Part shown: one piece after another, positions 1 to 7,109 of the stretch
How positions within the stretch are numbered: position 1 is the stretch's first letter
How the letters are laid out: each line of letters starts with the position of its first letter
From: Nitrospirota bacterium
Lineage (GTDB): Bacteria; Nitrospirota; Nitrospiria; Nitrospirales; Nitrospiraceae
NCBI GenBank assembly: GCA_020027965.1
Contig: JAHRHE010000018.1
Coordinates: 1-36,712 of the forward strand
Direction of reading: 5' to 3'
DNA length: 36,712 nucleotides
Made by a program: the position numbers and the translations under genes
The notes under the pieces: model-generated
Databases searched by the model: none
What the model was told of the DNA's origin: nothing
What the model saw: only the letters and a program-made list of their open reading frames with translations

Positions 1-91
1 CTCCATCAGAGCCTCGGCTATCTCAGTCCGCTGGAGTTCGAACGACGGATCCGTGACCCTTAACCCGGTGTCCACGAAACCCGGGGTAGCT

Positions 92-220
92 CAGGAGTCA
101 TTTCTAGGCCACTGCGGAGCGGGACGCGCACGGCGGCTTGGCTGAGAAGGCAAGTATTTCTAGGATCTTCCTGTTGACACCGCTCCCTTGAAAAAGTAGC
201 CTGTCCCTGGTTGTCCGCTC
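92..220 (+). repeat. Dispersed GC-rich repeat, long copy 1
   Basis: This copy has three modules in order: A, a GAGTCATTTCTAGGCCACTG segment; B, a GGAGCG(A)GGCG...CGCG core followed by GGCGGCTTGGCTGA; and C, TTGACACCGCTC then TTGAAAAAGTAGCCTGTCCC. Modules B and C recur almost unchanged at 3183-3285. Module C read in reverse (GGGACAGGCTACTTTTTC) resembles sequences often seen around REP-associated tyrosine transposases; that link is an inference. Confidence 0.75.
174..202 (+). promoter_or_regulatory. Sigma70-like promoter inside repeat module C
   Basis: A perfect -35 TTGACA (174-179) is followed after 17 bp by TAGCCT (197-202). The same pair with the same spacing occurs at 2637-2665 and 3250-3278, each time upstream of a plus-strand gene. 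The -10 is weak (3 of 6 consensus bases), so activity is uncertain. Confidence 0.35.
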
Positions 221-443
221 GGCCTTTTGTGTTTTAATCCGGCAGCGCTAACTAAATCACTGCTGAATAAAGGAGAGCAAATCGGTCCCGCGCGCGTGTC
301 AGCAACCATTTCTCCGCCATGTGCGAGGAAGGGCTTGTCAGCACTCAAGAACTTCCTGCTGCACCTTGGTCTTTGAACGCTCATGACGGCTTTGACACTC
401 GTAGGTTTTGACGACTAAAATTCCCTCCTTGCGAGGGACGCAT

Positions 444-935
444 ATGCGTCGACTCTGTACGGCCCTGAGCCTACTCACGTTGGTCGGTTGTGGCGCCAGC
501 CCCCCTGTTGATCCACCATTCCTGCCAGTAAGTCACGCTCCACTCAATGTCCCAGGAGGTCTCCGCCTGGTCGATGCCTCCTTCGCGACCCAGATTCACG
601 ATCGCCAGCCGGCGCGAGTCTCCTCATCCCTTTCCATGCCGACGAGCGAAGGCAGCGACCTATCATTCTGGATGGAACTCGCCTGCACTGGGCTCTGTTA
701 TCAGCGACTCGCTGCGAAAGGCCAGGTGATCGTGTTCCTTGAGTGGTACAAGGAGGAGAGCGGCCTTCTCCTGAAACAAGCCAGGACGCCGCTGAATGTG
801 AAAGGCTCCCGCTGGCGGACGTGGGGGACGAAGCATGTCAGTGTCGGTAATTGGGTCGCGGTTGTGCGAGCAGGGGATGCCTCCTGGGTCTGCTTGCGTG
901 AGCAGTGCCATTTTAGCATTGCAGTCCAGCCGTAG
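444..935 (+). CDS. Small putative lipoprotein, unknown function
   Basis: The protein has 163 residues. The N-terminus is a lipoprotein signal: a basic start (MRR), a hydrophobic stretch and a lipobox LVGC with Cys17, so it should be anchored to a membrane. ATG 444 is chosen over the in-frame TTG at 408 because a GAGGG site lies 6 bases before it and the signal sequence begins there. The mature part is rich in beta-type sequence, has several Cys residues (a CTGLCYQ stretch and WVCLREQC near the end) and ends in a hydrophobic strand. I do not recognise a family. It stands alone between two copies of the dispersed repeat, and a repeat-borne promoter candidate lies about 240 bp upstream. Confidence 0.65.
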   Translation: MRRLCTALSLLTLVGCGASPPVDPPFLPVSHAPLNVPGGLRLVDASFATQIHDRQPARVSSSLSMPTSEGSDLSFWMELACTGLCYQRLAAKGQVIVFLEWYKEESGLLLKQARTPLNVKGSRWRTWGTKHVSVGNWVAVVRAGDASWVCLREQCHFSIAVQP

Positions 936-1398
936 CCAGGGTATCTTCTGATCACCGCGGGGTCGGAGACAAAGGGGTCGTCGGAAACAAAGGGATCGGG
1001 AGTCATTTTTAGGCCACTGCCGAGCGAGGCGCGCGTCACGATTCTGATGTGATGCATGTGTATTGACTTAGTTGTTCTCGACGATGGCACACTCTTGCTT
1101 TGTGGACCGGCTGCGGCAGGAGCCGGCCGCACGGGAAACCCTGGAGCAGGCAGTCAAGACTGTTCAGATATAAAAGCCTGACCCCATCGCACTGACCTGA
1201 ATCTATCCGGAGTGCGATCGATGCCACCACAATGTCCCTGTAGGGTCGGCAGTGGACACTGGCGTTCTCACGCGAACATACCTCGCCTGCTATAAGTTAT
1301 TACTTCTCTAAGAGTTGAGAGCCAAGGCGGGTTGGCCCAGATCTTGAATTCGATCTCCCAGACTTGGTACCGGCTCTAGACCAACTGGTAGGCAAGCC
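936..1398. other. Non-coding stretch with repeat fragments
   Basis: No gene is supported. The stretch holds a fragment of the dispersed repeat (996-1036), preceded by two imperfect direct copies of a GTCGGAGACAAAGGG-like word (962-994). Around 1166-1192 a TATAAAAGCCTGACCCCATCG sequence resembles the edges of REP-type elements. The remainder shows nothing recognisable. Confidence 0.55.
996..1036 (+). repeat. Dispersed GC-rich repeat, short copy 2
   Basis: Module A (TCGGGAGTCATTTTTAGGCC, 996-1014) is followed directly by a shortened module B (CGAGCGAGGCGCGCG, 1021-1035). Module C is absent. Confidence 0.65.
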
Positions 1399-1995
1399 AT
1401 GGAGTTACGAAACACCGAGGACCAGTCCAGCTGCACACAGATGCTATCTGGAATCTGTGGTGTGCTGGTCCTCGGCTCGGTCGTCCTTGGTTTCCCATCC
1501 TCGACAGATCCCGATGTCGTTCTCAGCAGTCCCCGAGTCACGAGGCAAGAGTTCGCCCGTACCATCACGTGGTATGCCAAGCGTTATAGGATCGATCCCG
1601 CTCTGCTACGGGCTGTCATCGTAACAGAATCGAGTTTCAATCCGGCAGCAGTTTCACATAGGGGGGCGGCCGGGCTCATGCAACTGATGCCTCGCACAGC
1701 GGCGGCATTGAACCTACACGACCCCCTCAACCCGATCGAGAATGTCCGCGCAGGTGCGAAACAGCTCCGGCACCTCTTGACCAGATTTAAGGGCAACCTC
1801 AGGCTGGCGTTGGCTGCCTACCATGCCGGTGAAGCGAGGGTTCGGTATCACGGTGGGGTTCCGCCGATCAAGGAGACGCGCGCCTACGTCCGAACGGTCC
1901 TGCGATACTACCATGCTTTCAAACCCCACAAACCTCACAAACCCCGCTTACCGGCAAGGAAGCCGGCAGTCCGAAAGTTGGGAGATCGGGCTTAA
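1399..1995 (+). CDS. Lytic transglycosylase, SLT domain
   Basis: This 198-residue protein would be a periplasmic enzyme that cleaves the MurNAc-GlcNAc bond of peptidoglycan and leaves a 1,6-anhydro end. A hydrophobic signal segment lies at residues 15-32, followed by an SLT (PF01464) domain at about 50-175. Visible family motifs are the catalytic Glu77 in TESSFNP, GLMQLMP (92-98), AYHAGE (140-145) and ETRAYV (159-164). The C-terminus is a short basic tail with a KPHKPHKP repeat. The start at 1399 has GGTAGG upstream; ATG 1441, just before the hydrophobic segment, is an alternative. The protein is short, essentially only the catalytic domain, and has no operon partner. The family call is secure; the individual role is unknown. 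Confidence 0.9.
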   Translation: MELRNTEDQSSCTQMLSGICGVLVLGSVVLGFPSSTDPDVVLSSPRVTRQEFARTITWYAKRYRIDPALLRAVIVTESSFNPAAVSHRGAAGLMQLMPRTAAALNLHDPLNPIENVRAGAKQLRHLLTRFKGNLRLALAAYHAGEARVRYHGGVPPIKETRAYVRTVLRYYHAFKPHKPHKPRLPARKPAVRKLGDRA

Positions 1996-2054
1996 GGCGC
2001 CGAGAGGCTCTTCATCGAACAATAGTGGGCAAGGCGAGTGTCGCAGAAACGGGG

Positions 2055-2104
2055 TCGGGAGTCATTTCTAAAGGATCGCGGAGCGAGGCGGGGCGCGCGG
2101 ACGA
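2055..2104 (+). repeat. Dispersed GC-rich repeat, copy 3
   Basis: Module A (TCGGGAGTCATTTCTA, 2055-2070) is joined to module B (GCGGAGCGAGGCGGGGCGCG, 2079-2098). The copy lies just after the transglycosylase gene and 40 bp before the start of the next small gene. Confidence 0.7.
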
Positions 2105-2145
2105 GGAAGTTTGGAGGCGACGTCAGATTGGAGAAGACATAGCTG

Positions 2146-2502
2146 ATGAAGAAGGGCTTGTGGCTCTACGGGATGGCAGTCGTGTCGGGGATCTTGGTGT
2201 GGGTGGTTGTGTCCACGGTCTCCGGCAGGAGGGAAGCGTGGGATTCCGAGTGGTATTTCCTTATTGGAATCCCGGTGGTCTGTGTGGTGTCTGCTGGGCT
2301 TGGCTTTGTTGAGCCGAGCCGGCCATGGAGATGGGGCGTGGCTCCGCTCTTGGCGCAGGCGGTGTGGATGATCGTGACCCAAGGGGCTGGCAACCTCTTG
2401 CCGCTTGGCTTGGTGGTGTTCGGTGTGCTCGCCATTCCTTCGGTGATGACCGCCTGGCTTGGCGCACTCATTGGGAAGAAAGTCGCACGCGTGATGCCCT
2501 GA
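2146..2502 (+). CDS. Small integral membrane protein, unknown
   Basis: The protein has 118 residues with four hydrophobic segments at roughly residues 5-26, 37-55, 65-82 and 86-108, and it starts MKKG and ends in a short basic tail. Ribosome site GGAGAAG (2130-2136) lies 9 bases before the ATG. No catalytic or binding motif is visible and no family is recognised; a small inner-membrane protein is all that can be said. It is isolated, with a copy of the dispersed GC-rich repeat on each side (2055-2104 and 2505-2552). A minus-strand reading across it encodes low-complexity sequence and is not credible. Confidence 0.6.
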   Translation: MKKGLWLYGMAVVSGILVWVVVSTVSGRREAWDSEWYFLIGIPVVCVVSAGLGFVEPSRPWRWGVAPLLAQAVWMIVTQGAGNLLPLGLVVFGVLAIPSVMTAWLGALIGKKVARVMP

Positions 2503-2504
2503 CA

Positions 2505-2552
2505 AGCGGAACGAGGCGGGGCGCGCACGGCGGGGCCGATTTCGTTTCCTAA
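2505..2552 (+). repeat. Dispersed GC-rich repeat, copy 4 (module B)
   Basis: GCGGAACGAGGCGGGGCGCG followed by CACGGCGGGGCCGATTTC matches module B of copy 1. It begins three bases after the stop codon of the small membrane protein. A diverged module C follows at 2636-2672. Confidence 0.65.
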
Positions 2553-2635
2553 AATGGAGTGGTCTCGCCCCTCCGCTTGAGTACGGCGAAGCGTGCTCCT
2601 GGCCAAGCAAGCTTCCTCAGTCCTGCAGGTACAGC

Positions 2636-2672
2636 GTTGACAGGAGTCTGCTGAATCAGTAGCCTTTCCCCA
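2636..2672 (+). repeat. Diverged module C of the dispersed repeat, with promoter-like boxes
   Basis: GTTGACA, then CTGAATCAGTAGCCTTTCCC, matches module C of copies 1 and 5 with substitutions. TTGACA (2637-2642) and TAGCCT (2660-2665) keep the 17-bp spacing even though the spacer sequence has changed. The start codon of the PEGA-type lipoprotein gene lies 56 bp downstream. Confidence 0.5.
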
Positions 2673-2720
2673 TTCATCTGTCCGGTTCATGACATCGCCC
2701 AGGGAGGACCGCGCAAGGTC

Positions 2721-3140
2721 ATGCGAGGATCGTTGCTTGCAGCCCTCATGCTGGTGCTCACCGACTGCGCGTCCGTCATCAACGGCAGGACGCAAGAGAT
2801 CAGCATCACGTCTGATCCGCCCGGAGCGACTGTCTGGGCAGTGGCCCGGTTGGATCGCTACGGGCAGAGGGTAGAGCCCTCCGACCGCATCTCAGTCACA
2901 ACGCCGGGCACGCTTCGCCTGACACGAGTAGATTCGTATCAATTGCTCGTTCAGAAGGAGGGCTACCTGCAACAGGAAGTGCGAGTGGAGCACAGGTATT
3001 CCTGGTGGGCCTATCTTGATGTCATTCCCGTACTCTTGGATCTGATGGTGATCAATGAAACGCTCGGCGGGTTGTATGCCTTTGACGACTTACATCTGAC
3101 CCTCGTCCCGGACGAGAGACCCCGGACCAAGTCTGACTGA
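2721..3140 (+). CDS. PEGA-like lipoprotein
   Basis: The protein has 139 residues. Residues 1-16 form a lipoprotein signal ending in LTDC with Cys16. The mature part begins ASVINGRTQEISITSDPPG; the SITSDPPGATVW segment is the hallmark of PEGA-type surface domains (PF08308), small beta folds found on secreted and membrane proteins. A second part (about 60-90) has the LRLTRVDSYQLLVQKEGY pattern that usually completes the domain, and a hydrophobic stretch follows near residues 95-115 (WAYLDVIPVLLDLMVI). A GGGAGG ribosome site lies rather far (13 bases) from the ATG. Function is unknown; related proteins are common as single-gene lipoproteins. A promoter-like pair in repeat module C lies immediately upstream. 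Confidence 0.7.
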   Translation: MRGSLLAALMLVLTDCASVINGRTQEISITSDPPGATVWAVARLDRYGQRVEPSDRISVTTPGTLRLTRVDSYQLLVQKEGYLQQEVRVEHRYSWWAYLDVIPVLLDLMVINETLGGLYAFDDLHLTLVPDERPRTKSD

Positions 3141-3182
3141 GGGCCAGCTCCTACGATCCGATCTCGTTGGAACATTCAGTCC

Positions 3183-3285
3183 TTGGGGAGCGAGGCGGGG
3201 CGCGCGCGACGGCTTGGCTGAAAATGGAGGTATTTCTATACCACTCCTGTTGACACCGCTCTATTGAAAAAGTAGCCTGTCTCCG
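3183..3285 (+). repeat. Dispersed GC-rich repeat, long copy 5
   Basis: Modules B and C are present. GGGGAGCGAGGCGGGGCGCG plus ACGGCTTGGCTGAAAATGG is followed by TATTTCTA, CTCCTGTTGACACCGCTC and TTGAAAAAGTAGCCTGTC. It is nearly identical to 112-205. The copy ends 37 bp before the globin start codon. Confidence 0.75.
3250..3278 (+). promoter_or_regulatory. Candidate promoter of the truncated haemoglobin gene, inside repeat
   Basis: TTGACA (3250-3255), a 17-bp spacer and TAGCCT (3273-3278) lie 44 bp before the globin ATG, a sensible distance for transcription start and ribosome site. The boxes belong to the dispersed repeat, so the gene may use a repeat-borne promoter. Confidence 0.4.
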
Positions 3286-3321
3286 GTGTTCCATTCCCAC
3301 TGACAATCCAAGGAGAGACTC

Positions 3322-3702
3322 ATGGCCCAACCAACCACTGCGACCTTGTATGCACGCCTCGGCGGGTATGCTGCCATTGCAGCCGTTGCTGATGATCTGC
3401 TGCCGCGCCTGATGTCGGACCCTCAGCTGGGCCGCTTTTGGGCAAACAGGGCAGCGGATAGTATCCGTCGGGAGAAACAGTTGCTCATTGATTTTCTCTG
3501 CGCGAGTGCGGGGGGGCCCTTGTATTATACCGGCCGAGATATGGCGGCCTCGCACAAGGGGATGGGAATTAGTGCCAGGGATTGGGACCTATTCCTCGGC
3601 CATTTGCGTGCGACTCTGGATAAATTTCGGGTTCCCGAACAAGAACGGCGCGAAGTCCTGGCTTTTATCGAAAGCACGCGAGCCGCCATCGTTGAAAAAT
3701 AA
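3322..3702 (+). CDS. Group I truncated haemoglobin
   Basis: The 126-residue length is usual for group I (trHbN) 2-over-2 globins, haem proteins that bind O2 and NO and often act in NO detoxification. Family features are the N-terminal LYARLGGYAAI, the PQLGRFWAN segment at 35-43, KQLLIDFLCASAGGPLYYTG in the E-helix region, and the F-helix SHKGMGI carrying the proximal haem ligand His78. AAGGAGAG lies just before the ATG. The gene stands alone. In a nitrite-oxidising or other nitrogen-cycling organism an NO-protective role would be logical, but this is inferred. The repeat-borne promoter upstream is described separately. Confidence 0.93.
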   Translation: MAQPTTATLYARLGGYAAIAAVADDLLPRLMSDPQLGRFWANRAADSIRREKQLLIDFLCASAGGPLYYTGRDMAASHKGMGISARDWDLFLGHLRATLDKFRVPEQERREVLAFIESTRAAIVEK

Positions 3703-3740
3703 TGACGAGGAGGTGGGGTCTGCCATACGGAATGACGTAT

Positions 3741-3778
3741 TGCGGAGCGAGGCGGGTTGCGTGCGGCGCGGCGGCGCA
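3741..3778 (+). repeat. Dispersed GC-rich repeat, copy 6 (module B)
   Basis: TGCGGAGCGAGGCGGGTTGC followed by GTGCGGCGCGGCGGCGC is a variant of module B. It lies between the globin gene and the delta-60 gene fragment, and nearly touches the end of that fragment. Confidence 0.55.
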
Positions 3779-3788
3779 CAACCCCCCC

Positions 3789-3956
3789 CTAGCGGCCCAG
3801 GTACCGCGCCTGCGCGAAATCCGACCTGTCAAGGCTGTTACTGGTCAGTCTCAGCCCCGCCGCGACGATATCGCCATTCGGCTGCACCGCCATGGCGAAA
3901 GCCGCATCCCGGAATCCTGCGAAATCGGTCGTCACCCTGCCGAGGGTCGTCAGGTC
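3789..3956 (-). pseudogene. C-terminal fragment of a delta-60-repeat protein
   Basis: About 55 codons on the minus strand read GRVTTDFAGFRDAAFAMAVQ, then PNGDIVAAG and DFAQARYLGR before a TAG stop. This is the delta-60 repeat (TIGR02608/PF17164; consensus G+VTTDF-G-DDAAYAVAVQPDGKIVVAG), normally found in long tandem series in large secreted proteins. Only one repeat is left. The reading frame upstream (to 4142) is Pro/Ser/Arg-rich with no repeat pattern and looks non-coding. This is therefore a relic of a larger gene. The intergenic context and flanking repeat fit DNA decay after rearrangement. Confidence 0.6.
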
Positions 3957-4200
3957 GGGGGGTCGGGCTTTGGCGTCCTGACAGTCTCCTGGTGACACCG
4001 AGGGATTTCGGGTGGGGGAGGTGGCAGCACAGCTCGAGCGGGAGGTGGCGACACGAATCGGGGTCCTCCGTTCGGGGGCGCCTGGCGGGTCCCCCATGGC
4101 TGGGGGTGTTCCGTGACCCCCAACCCTGGGCAGACTCACCACCTGTAGTCCCGGTTGCTCAGGGAGCTGACGGTGGAGTGTTAAAAAGAAACAGGGTCAC

Positions 4201-4605
4201 TTAGGCTTTCGCATGATCCTGCGGTAGCCCGATTAAGCGAACCGGCTCACGGCCTTTGAGATGGTCGGGCGTAATGACATACGTCCCGTACATAGTCGCT
4301 TCCCAAACCGACTGAGCGGCGTGCAGGTTTCCACCAGTTACCGCGTACGTCATCCCACCAACCACACCGCCGACAAGCGCAATGCCGACCTTAAACGCCC
4401 CATAGGGAATTGTGAGCAGCCAACTCGCAGCCTGTAAGCTAGCGCCTGCCGGTGTTCTATCCGGGGGATCCCCACCGGTCGTCCTGGCCAGTCCCGGCGG
4501 CACGATCAGCAGGCTCAAGAACGACACAAGGACCACGACCGATAATATCTTGGTCCACGGGCTCGGAACAGTCACTCTGCGGAAGTCAGCCAGTTCGCGT
4601 ATCAT
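4201..4605 (-). CDS. Conserved-looking small membrane protein, unknown
   Basis: The protein has 134 residues. A hydrophobic segment at about 19-40 (ILSVVVLVSFLSLLIVPPGLA) looks like a signal peptide or anchor. A second Gly-rich hydrophobic segment follows at about 62-90 (LLTIPYGAFKVGIALVGGVV, GGMTYAVTGG). The C-terminal part reads AAQSVWEATMYGTYVITPDHLKGREPVRLIG. From memory, proteins with this Gly-rich helix plus a GTYVITP-type tail occur in Nitrospirota and Desulfuromonadales, but no function is known to me. AGGAGGTG (4611-4617) is an excellent ribosome site 6 bases from the ATG, which fixes the start. No operon partner is present. Confidence 0.75.
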   Translation of the reverse strand: MIRELADFRRVTVPSPWTKILSVVVLVSFLSLLIVPPGLARTTGGDPPDRTPAGASLQAASWLLTIPYGAFKVGIALVGGVVGGMTYAVTGGNLHAAQSVWEATMYGTYVITPDHLKGREPVRLIGLPQDHAKA

Positions 4606-5102
4606 GCGACACCTCCTAGATTGTCTTTTTCCTTGTCACTCTTCTACTCGGTATGTGGTCGAACCCGACGACGAAAAGTCCCTACAGGTTCTACAGATCT
4701 GGCATCTCTCATACCGAGAGCGGGACATACCGACTGATTGGAGATGTGCAGGAACCATTCCAACTGGCAGTAAGGTTGGTAACCATCAAAGGACTTAGAA
4801 TTCCAAGGCTTCTGAGATGTGGCAAGGTGAAAAGCGTTCAAGGTGAACGATAAAGAAGGAAGCAATTACACACTGAGCCTGGTAAAAGCTACACGGCCGA
4901 TTTGGCGCACGGGCGAGAGTTGGAGGGAGAAAATCCGCTGGTCAGCTCTGATCCTTAAAAAAAAGTAGCCTGCCCCCTGGTTTTCCACTCGCATGAGTCG
5001 GCCATGAGCGTCTTGACAGAGACAGGGGAATGAGCAAGGGAAAGGCGTGTTTTGGGGTTTCCTGAGGGTGTTCGAGCCGCCCCCCTCAAATGCAAAGTCT
5101 TA
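4606..5102. other. Non-coding stretch
   Basis: No gene is supported on either strand. It contains the leader of the minus-strand membrane-protein gene, and a partial module C of the dispersed repeat at 4955-4992. The remainder shows no clear motif. Confidence 0.55.
4955..4992 (+). repeat. Partial module C of the dispersed repeat
   Basis: AAAAAAAAGTAGCCTGCCCC then CTGGTTTTCCACTCGC matches the right end of copy 1 (AAAAAGTAGCCTGTCCCTGG, TTGTCCGCTC). The TTGACA half is missing, and no plus-strand gene follows. Confidence 0.55.
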
Positions 5103-6689
5103 TCACCGGGCCATCGGAGCGTGTTCCTCGCGCCGGCGGGCGGAATAGGCAGAGGCCTGCACGTCGCGGGTGAGGCACTCGCGCCCGAAGGTGATCAGGT
5201 GGTGCGCGACCATGGCGATCTGGAACACCGACTCGATATTACCCTGGCGCAGCTCCCGCCAGGCCATCTTCCAGAATTGTCCGCGGTAATCGCTGCAGAT
5301 CCCGACGCGCCAGGCTGTGCGCGAGAAGACCTCGACCGCGCGCCGGACGTTGGCCCAGGTGAGCTGGTCTAGCGGACGCGCCGGCCGCTTGCGGTTAGGG
5401 TAGGTCTTCTTCGCCTGCGTAGCATAGCGCGCGTAGATCTTTCGCGGCTCGTACGCCTCGCGGATCACCCGCTTCCACCTCGCCACCACGTCCTCGTAGG
5501 GCTGCAGGTACTCGATGTTCGAGTCGCGCCCCTCGCCCGAGTTCAGGCGGCTCGCCTTCTGGAGCCGCTCGTAGAGCGGCGTCTGCGGCAGGGCGACGAG
5601 CAGGTTCGACGTCACGATCGGGATCTGGGAAGCCTCGATGAACTCCAGGATCGCGTCCGGCGTCTCCGGGGTGTCGGTGTCCAGCCCGAGGATGATCCCG
5701 GCGGCGACCTCGATCCCGTAGCTGTTGATCGTGTCCAGGGCCTGGAGGATCGGTGTGCGGAGGTTCTGCGTCTTCCTCATGGCTCGCAGGGCGTCCGGCT
5801 CCGGCGTCTCGACGCCGCAGAAGACATTCGTCATGAACGCCTCGCGCATGAGCTCCAGGATCTCCGGGTACCCGGCGACGTTCAGCGTGAGCTCGCAGGA
5901 GAGGCGAACCGAATAGTCTCGGCGCTGCTGCCACTCGACGAGGTGCGGCAGAAGGTCCAGCGCGGCCCGGGGATTCGCGATGAAGTTGTCGTCCACGAAG
6001 TAGGCCAAGATCTGCGGCGGTCTCTTGAGCCTTGGGTTTCTCCCGTAGAGCGCGGGGATGTCGCAGAACTCGCAGGTGAAGGGGCAGCCGCTGGAATACT
6101 GGACGCACCCGAGCAGGTACTGGCGGATGTCGATCAGGCGATAGGCGGGCGTCGGGAACTCGGTCATCGGAAGGCGGTCGATCGTGCGGTAGACGATCTG
6201 CCTCTCGGGGCGCGCCGCGGTCTCGTCGAGCCGGCGGAACAGCTCGAGCGTCCCGTCGCCAACCTCGCCGCAGTGGAGGAGGTCGATCTCCGCGTAGTGC
6301 TCGGGCGCTGCGGAGACCGAGGGCCCGCCGAGGGCGATCACCTTGCCTTCGCGGTGCGCGCGGCGCGCGAGGTCGAGAATCTGCCCGCGCTGGATGTGCA
6401 TGCCCGACACGAGGACGGCGTCGGCCCAGGCGAGCTCGCTTTCCATCACCGGCCGGATGTTCTCGTCGACGAACCGGACCTGCCATTCCCGGGGCACGAG
6501 CGCCGCGATGAGGAGAATCCCCTGGGGCGGCATGAAGGCCTTGACGGGCCCCATCAGGGGAAAGGCGTGGTCGAAGGTGGCGAAGGCCTTCGTGTAGGCG
6601 GGAAAGATGCAAAGGATGCGCCGGACATTCGCCGGGCGGAATGTCCGTACGGTGACCGTCGGGGCAAAGAGCGTCGAAGGTGCCGACAT
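5103..6689 (-). CDS. B12-binding-type radical SAM protein, HpnP-like, with internal deletion
   Basis: The protein has 528 residues. A cobalamin-binding-type Rossmann domain (about 22-155: ILCIFPAYTKAFATFDHAFP, FMPPQGILLIAALVP, VLVSGMHIQ, ALGGPSVSA) precedes a radical SAM core with Cys202, Cys206 and Cys209 (GCPFTCEFCDI) and a C-terminal DUF4070-type region (MPYEDVV-like YLQPYEDVVARWKR). The sequence style resembles HpnP, which methylates hopanoids at C-2, but the DUF4070 family has other members, so the substrate is uncertain. There is no DxHxxG B12 ligand motif, as is common in this group. Family members have about 14 residues between the conserved PxQxxxE and FVDDNF; here RPPQILA runs straight into YFVDDNF (Ala229-Tyr230), suggesting an in-frame deletion. 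GAGAGG lies 5 bases upstream of the ATG. The gene is isolated. Confidence 0.8.
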   Translation of the reverse strand: MSAPSTLFAPTVTVRTFRPANVRRILCIFPAYTKAFATFDHAFPLMGPVKAFMPPQGILLIAALVPREWQVRFVDENIRPVMESELAWADAVLVSGMHIQRGQILDLARRAHREGKVIALGGPSVSAAPEHYAEIDLLHCGEVGDGTLELFRRLDETAARPERQIVYRTIDRLPMTEFPTPAYRLIDIRQYLLGCVQYSSGCPFTCEFCDIPALYGRNPRLKRPPQILAYFVDDNFIANPRAALDLLPHLVEWQQRRDYSVRLSCELTLNVAGYPEILELMREAFMTNVFCGVETPEPDALRAMRKTQNLRTPILQALDTINSYGIEVAAGIILGLDTDTPETPDAILEFIEASQIPIVTSNLLVALPQTPLYERLQKASRLNSGEGRDSNIEYLQPYEDVVARWKRVIREAYEPRKIYARYATQAKKTYPNRKRPARPLDQLTWANVRRAVEVFSRTAWRVGICSDYRGQFWKMAWRELRQGNIESVFQIAMVAHHLITFGRECLTRDVQASAYSARRREEHAPMAR

Positions 6690-6703
6690 ACACGCCTCTC
6701 TCT

Positions 6704-6749
6704 CAAAGAGTTGGGGTCATCTCAAAATATTTGCGCAAAGAGTTGGGGT
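6704..6749. repeat. Two 14-bp direct repeats upstream of radical SAM gene
   Basis: CAAAGAGTTGGGGT occurs at 6704-6717 and again at 6736-6749, 32 bp apart, about three helical turns. They lie 15-60 bp upstream of the minus-strand start codon at 6689, so they could be binding sites for a regulator or simply a duplication. Confidence 0.5.
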
Positions 6750-7033
6750 TAGGCATGCGTACGGGTGCCAAACTGATTGGCCCAGGTCGGCGGGCACGCC
6801 AGAACTATCATTGTCAACGCGAGAAGGACTCGCCAAGACGTCTTCATTTGTCATCCTCTGTAGATGGTTCAAGATAGCTAGGGGAAGAAGTTACTGTGTG
6901 CTGAGACCCCGGCGTCGCTGCTCGTAACTGATTAGTAATTACTATACCAGCTGGATGTACAACGGCCTAATGATTTGCGTTGTGCCGACGTGGCAGGTGA
7001 CACACGAAGTGACAAACGATCTCAGGCACCGTT

Positions 7034-7066
7034 GCGCGGAGCGGGGTGGGGCGCGCGCGGCGGAGG
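7034..7066 (+). repeat. Dispersed GC-rich repeat, copy 7 (module B)
   Basis: GCGCGGAGCGGGGTGGGGCG followed by CGCGCGGCGGAGG is a variant of module B. It ends 43 bp before the start codon of the PH-domain gene. Confidence 0.55.
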
Positions 7067-7109
7067 TCCTGGGACTCGGAGAACATGAACGAGGGTCGCG
7101 CTGGTTCCC

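Larger units (their letters stand above)
1..443. other. Non-coding stretch with repeat copy
   Basis: No convincing gene is visible here; the short reading frames on either strand have no signal, motif or ribosome site. The stretch carries the first long copy of the dispersed GC-rich repeat (92-220), and its right part would be the leader of the lipoprotein gene that starts at 444. Confidence 0.6.
6690..7109. other. Intergenic region with paired direct repeats
   Basis: No gene is visible. It contains the leader of the minus-strand radical SAM gene with two direct copies of CAAAGAGTTGGGGT (6704-6717 and 6736-6749) and, at the right end, a module B copy of the dispersed repeat (7034-7066). Confidence 0.55.

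Noticed and set aside
1918-1948. ACAAACC(C/T)CACAAACC tandem repeat in the transglycosylase gene
   Set aside because: It encodes a KPHKPHKP tail; a short in-frame coding repeat of three units that is common in basic tails and has no second arm like the heptad arrays.
5943-6752. Long plus-strand reading frame (269 codons), and a second minus-strand frame of 432 codons over the same DNA
   Set aside because: Both lie on top of the radical SAM gene; they are Arg/Asp/Pro-rich without motifs, an effect of high GC content at third positions.
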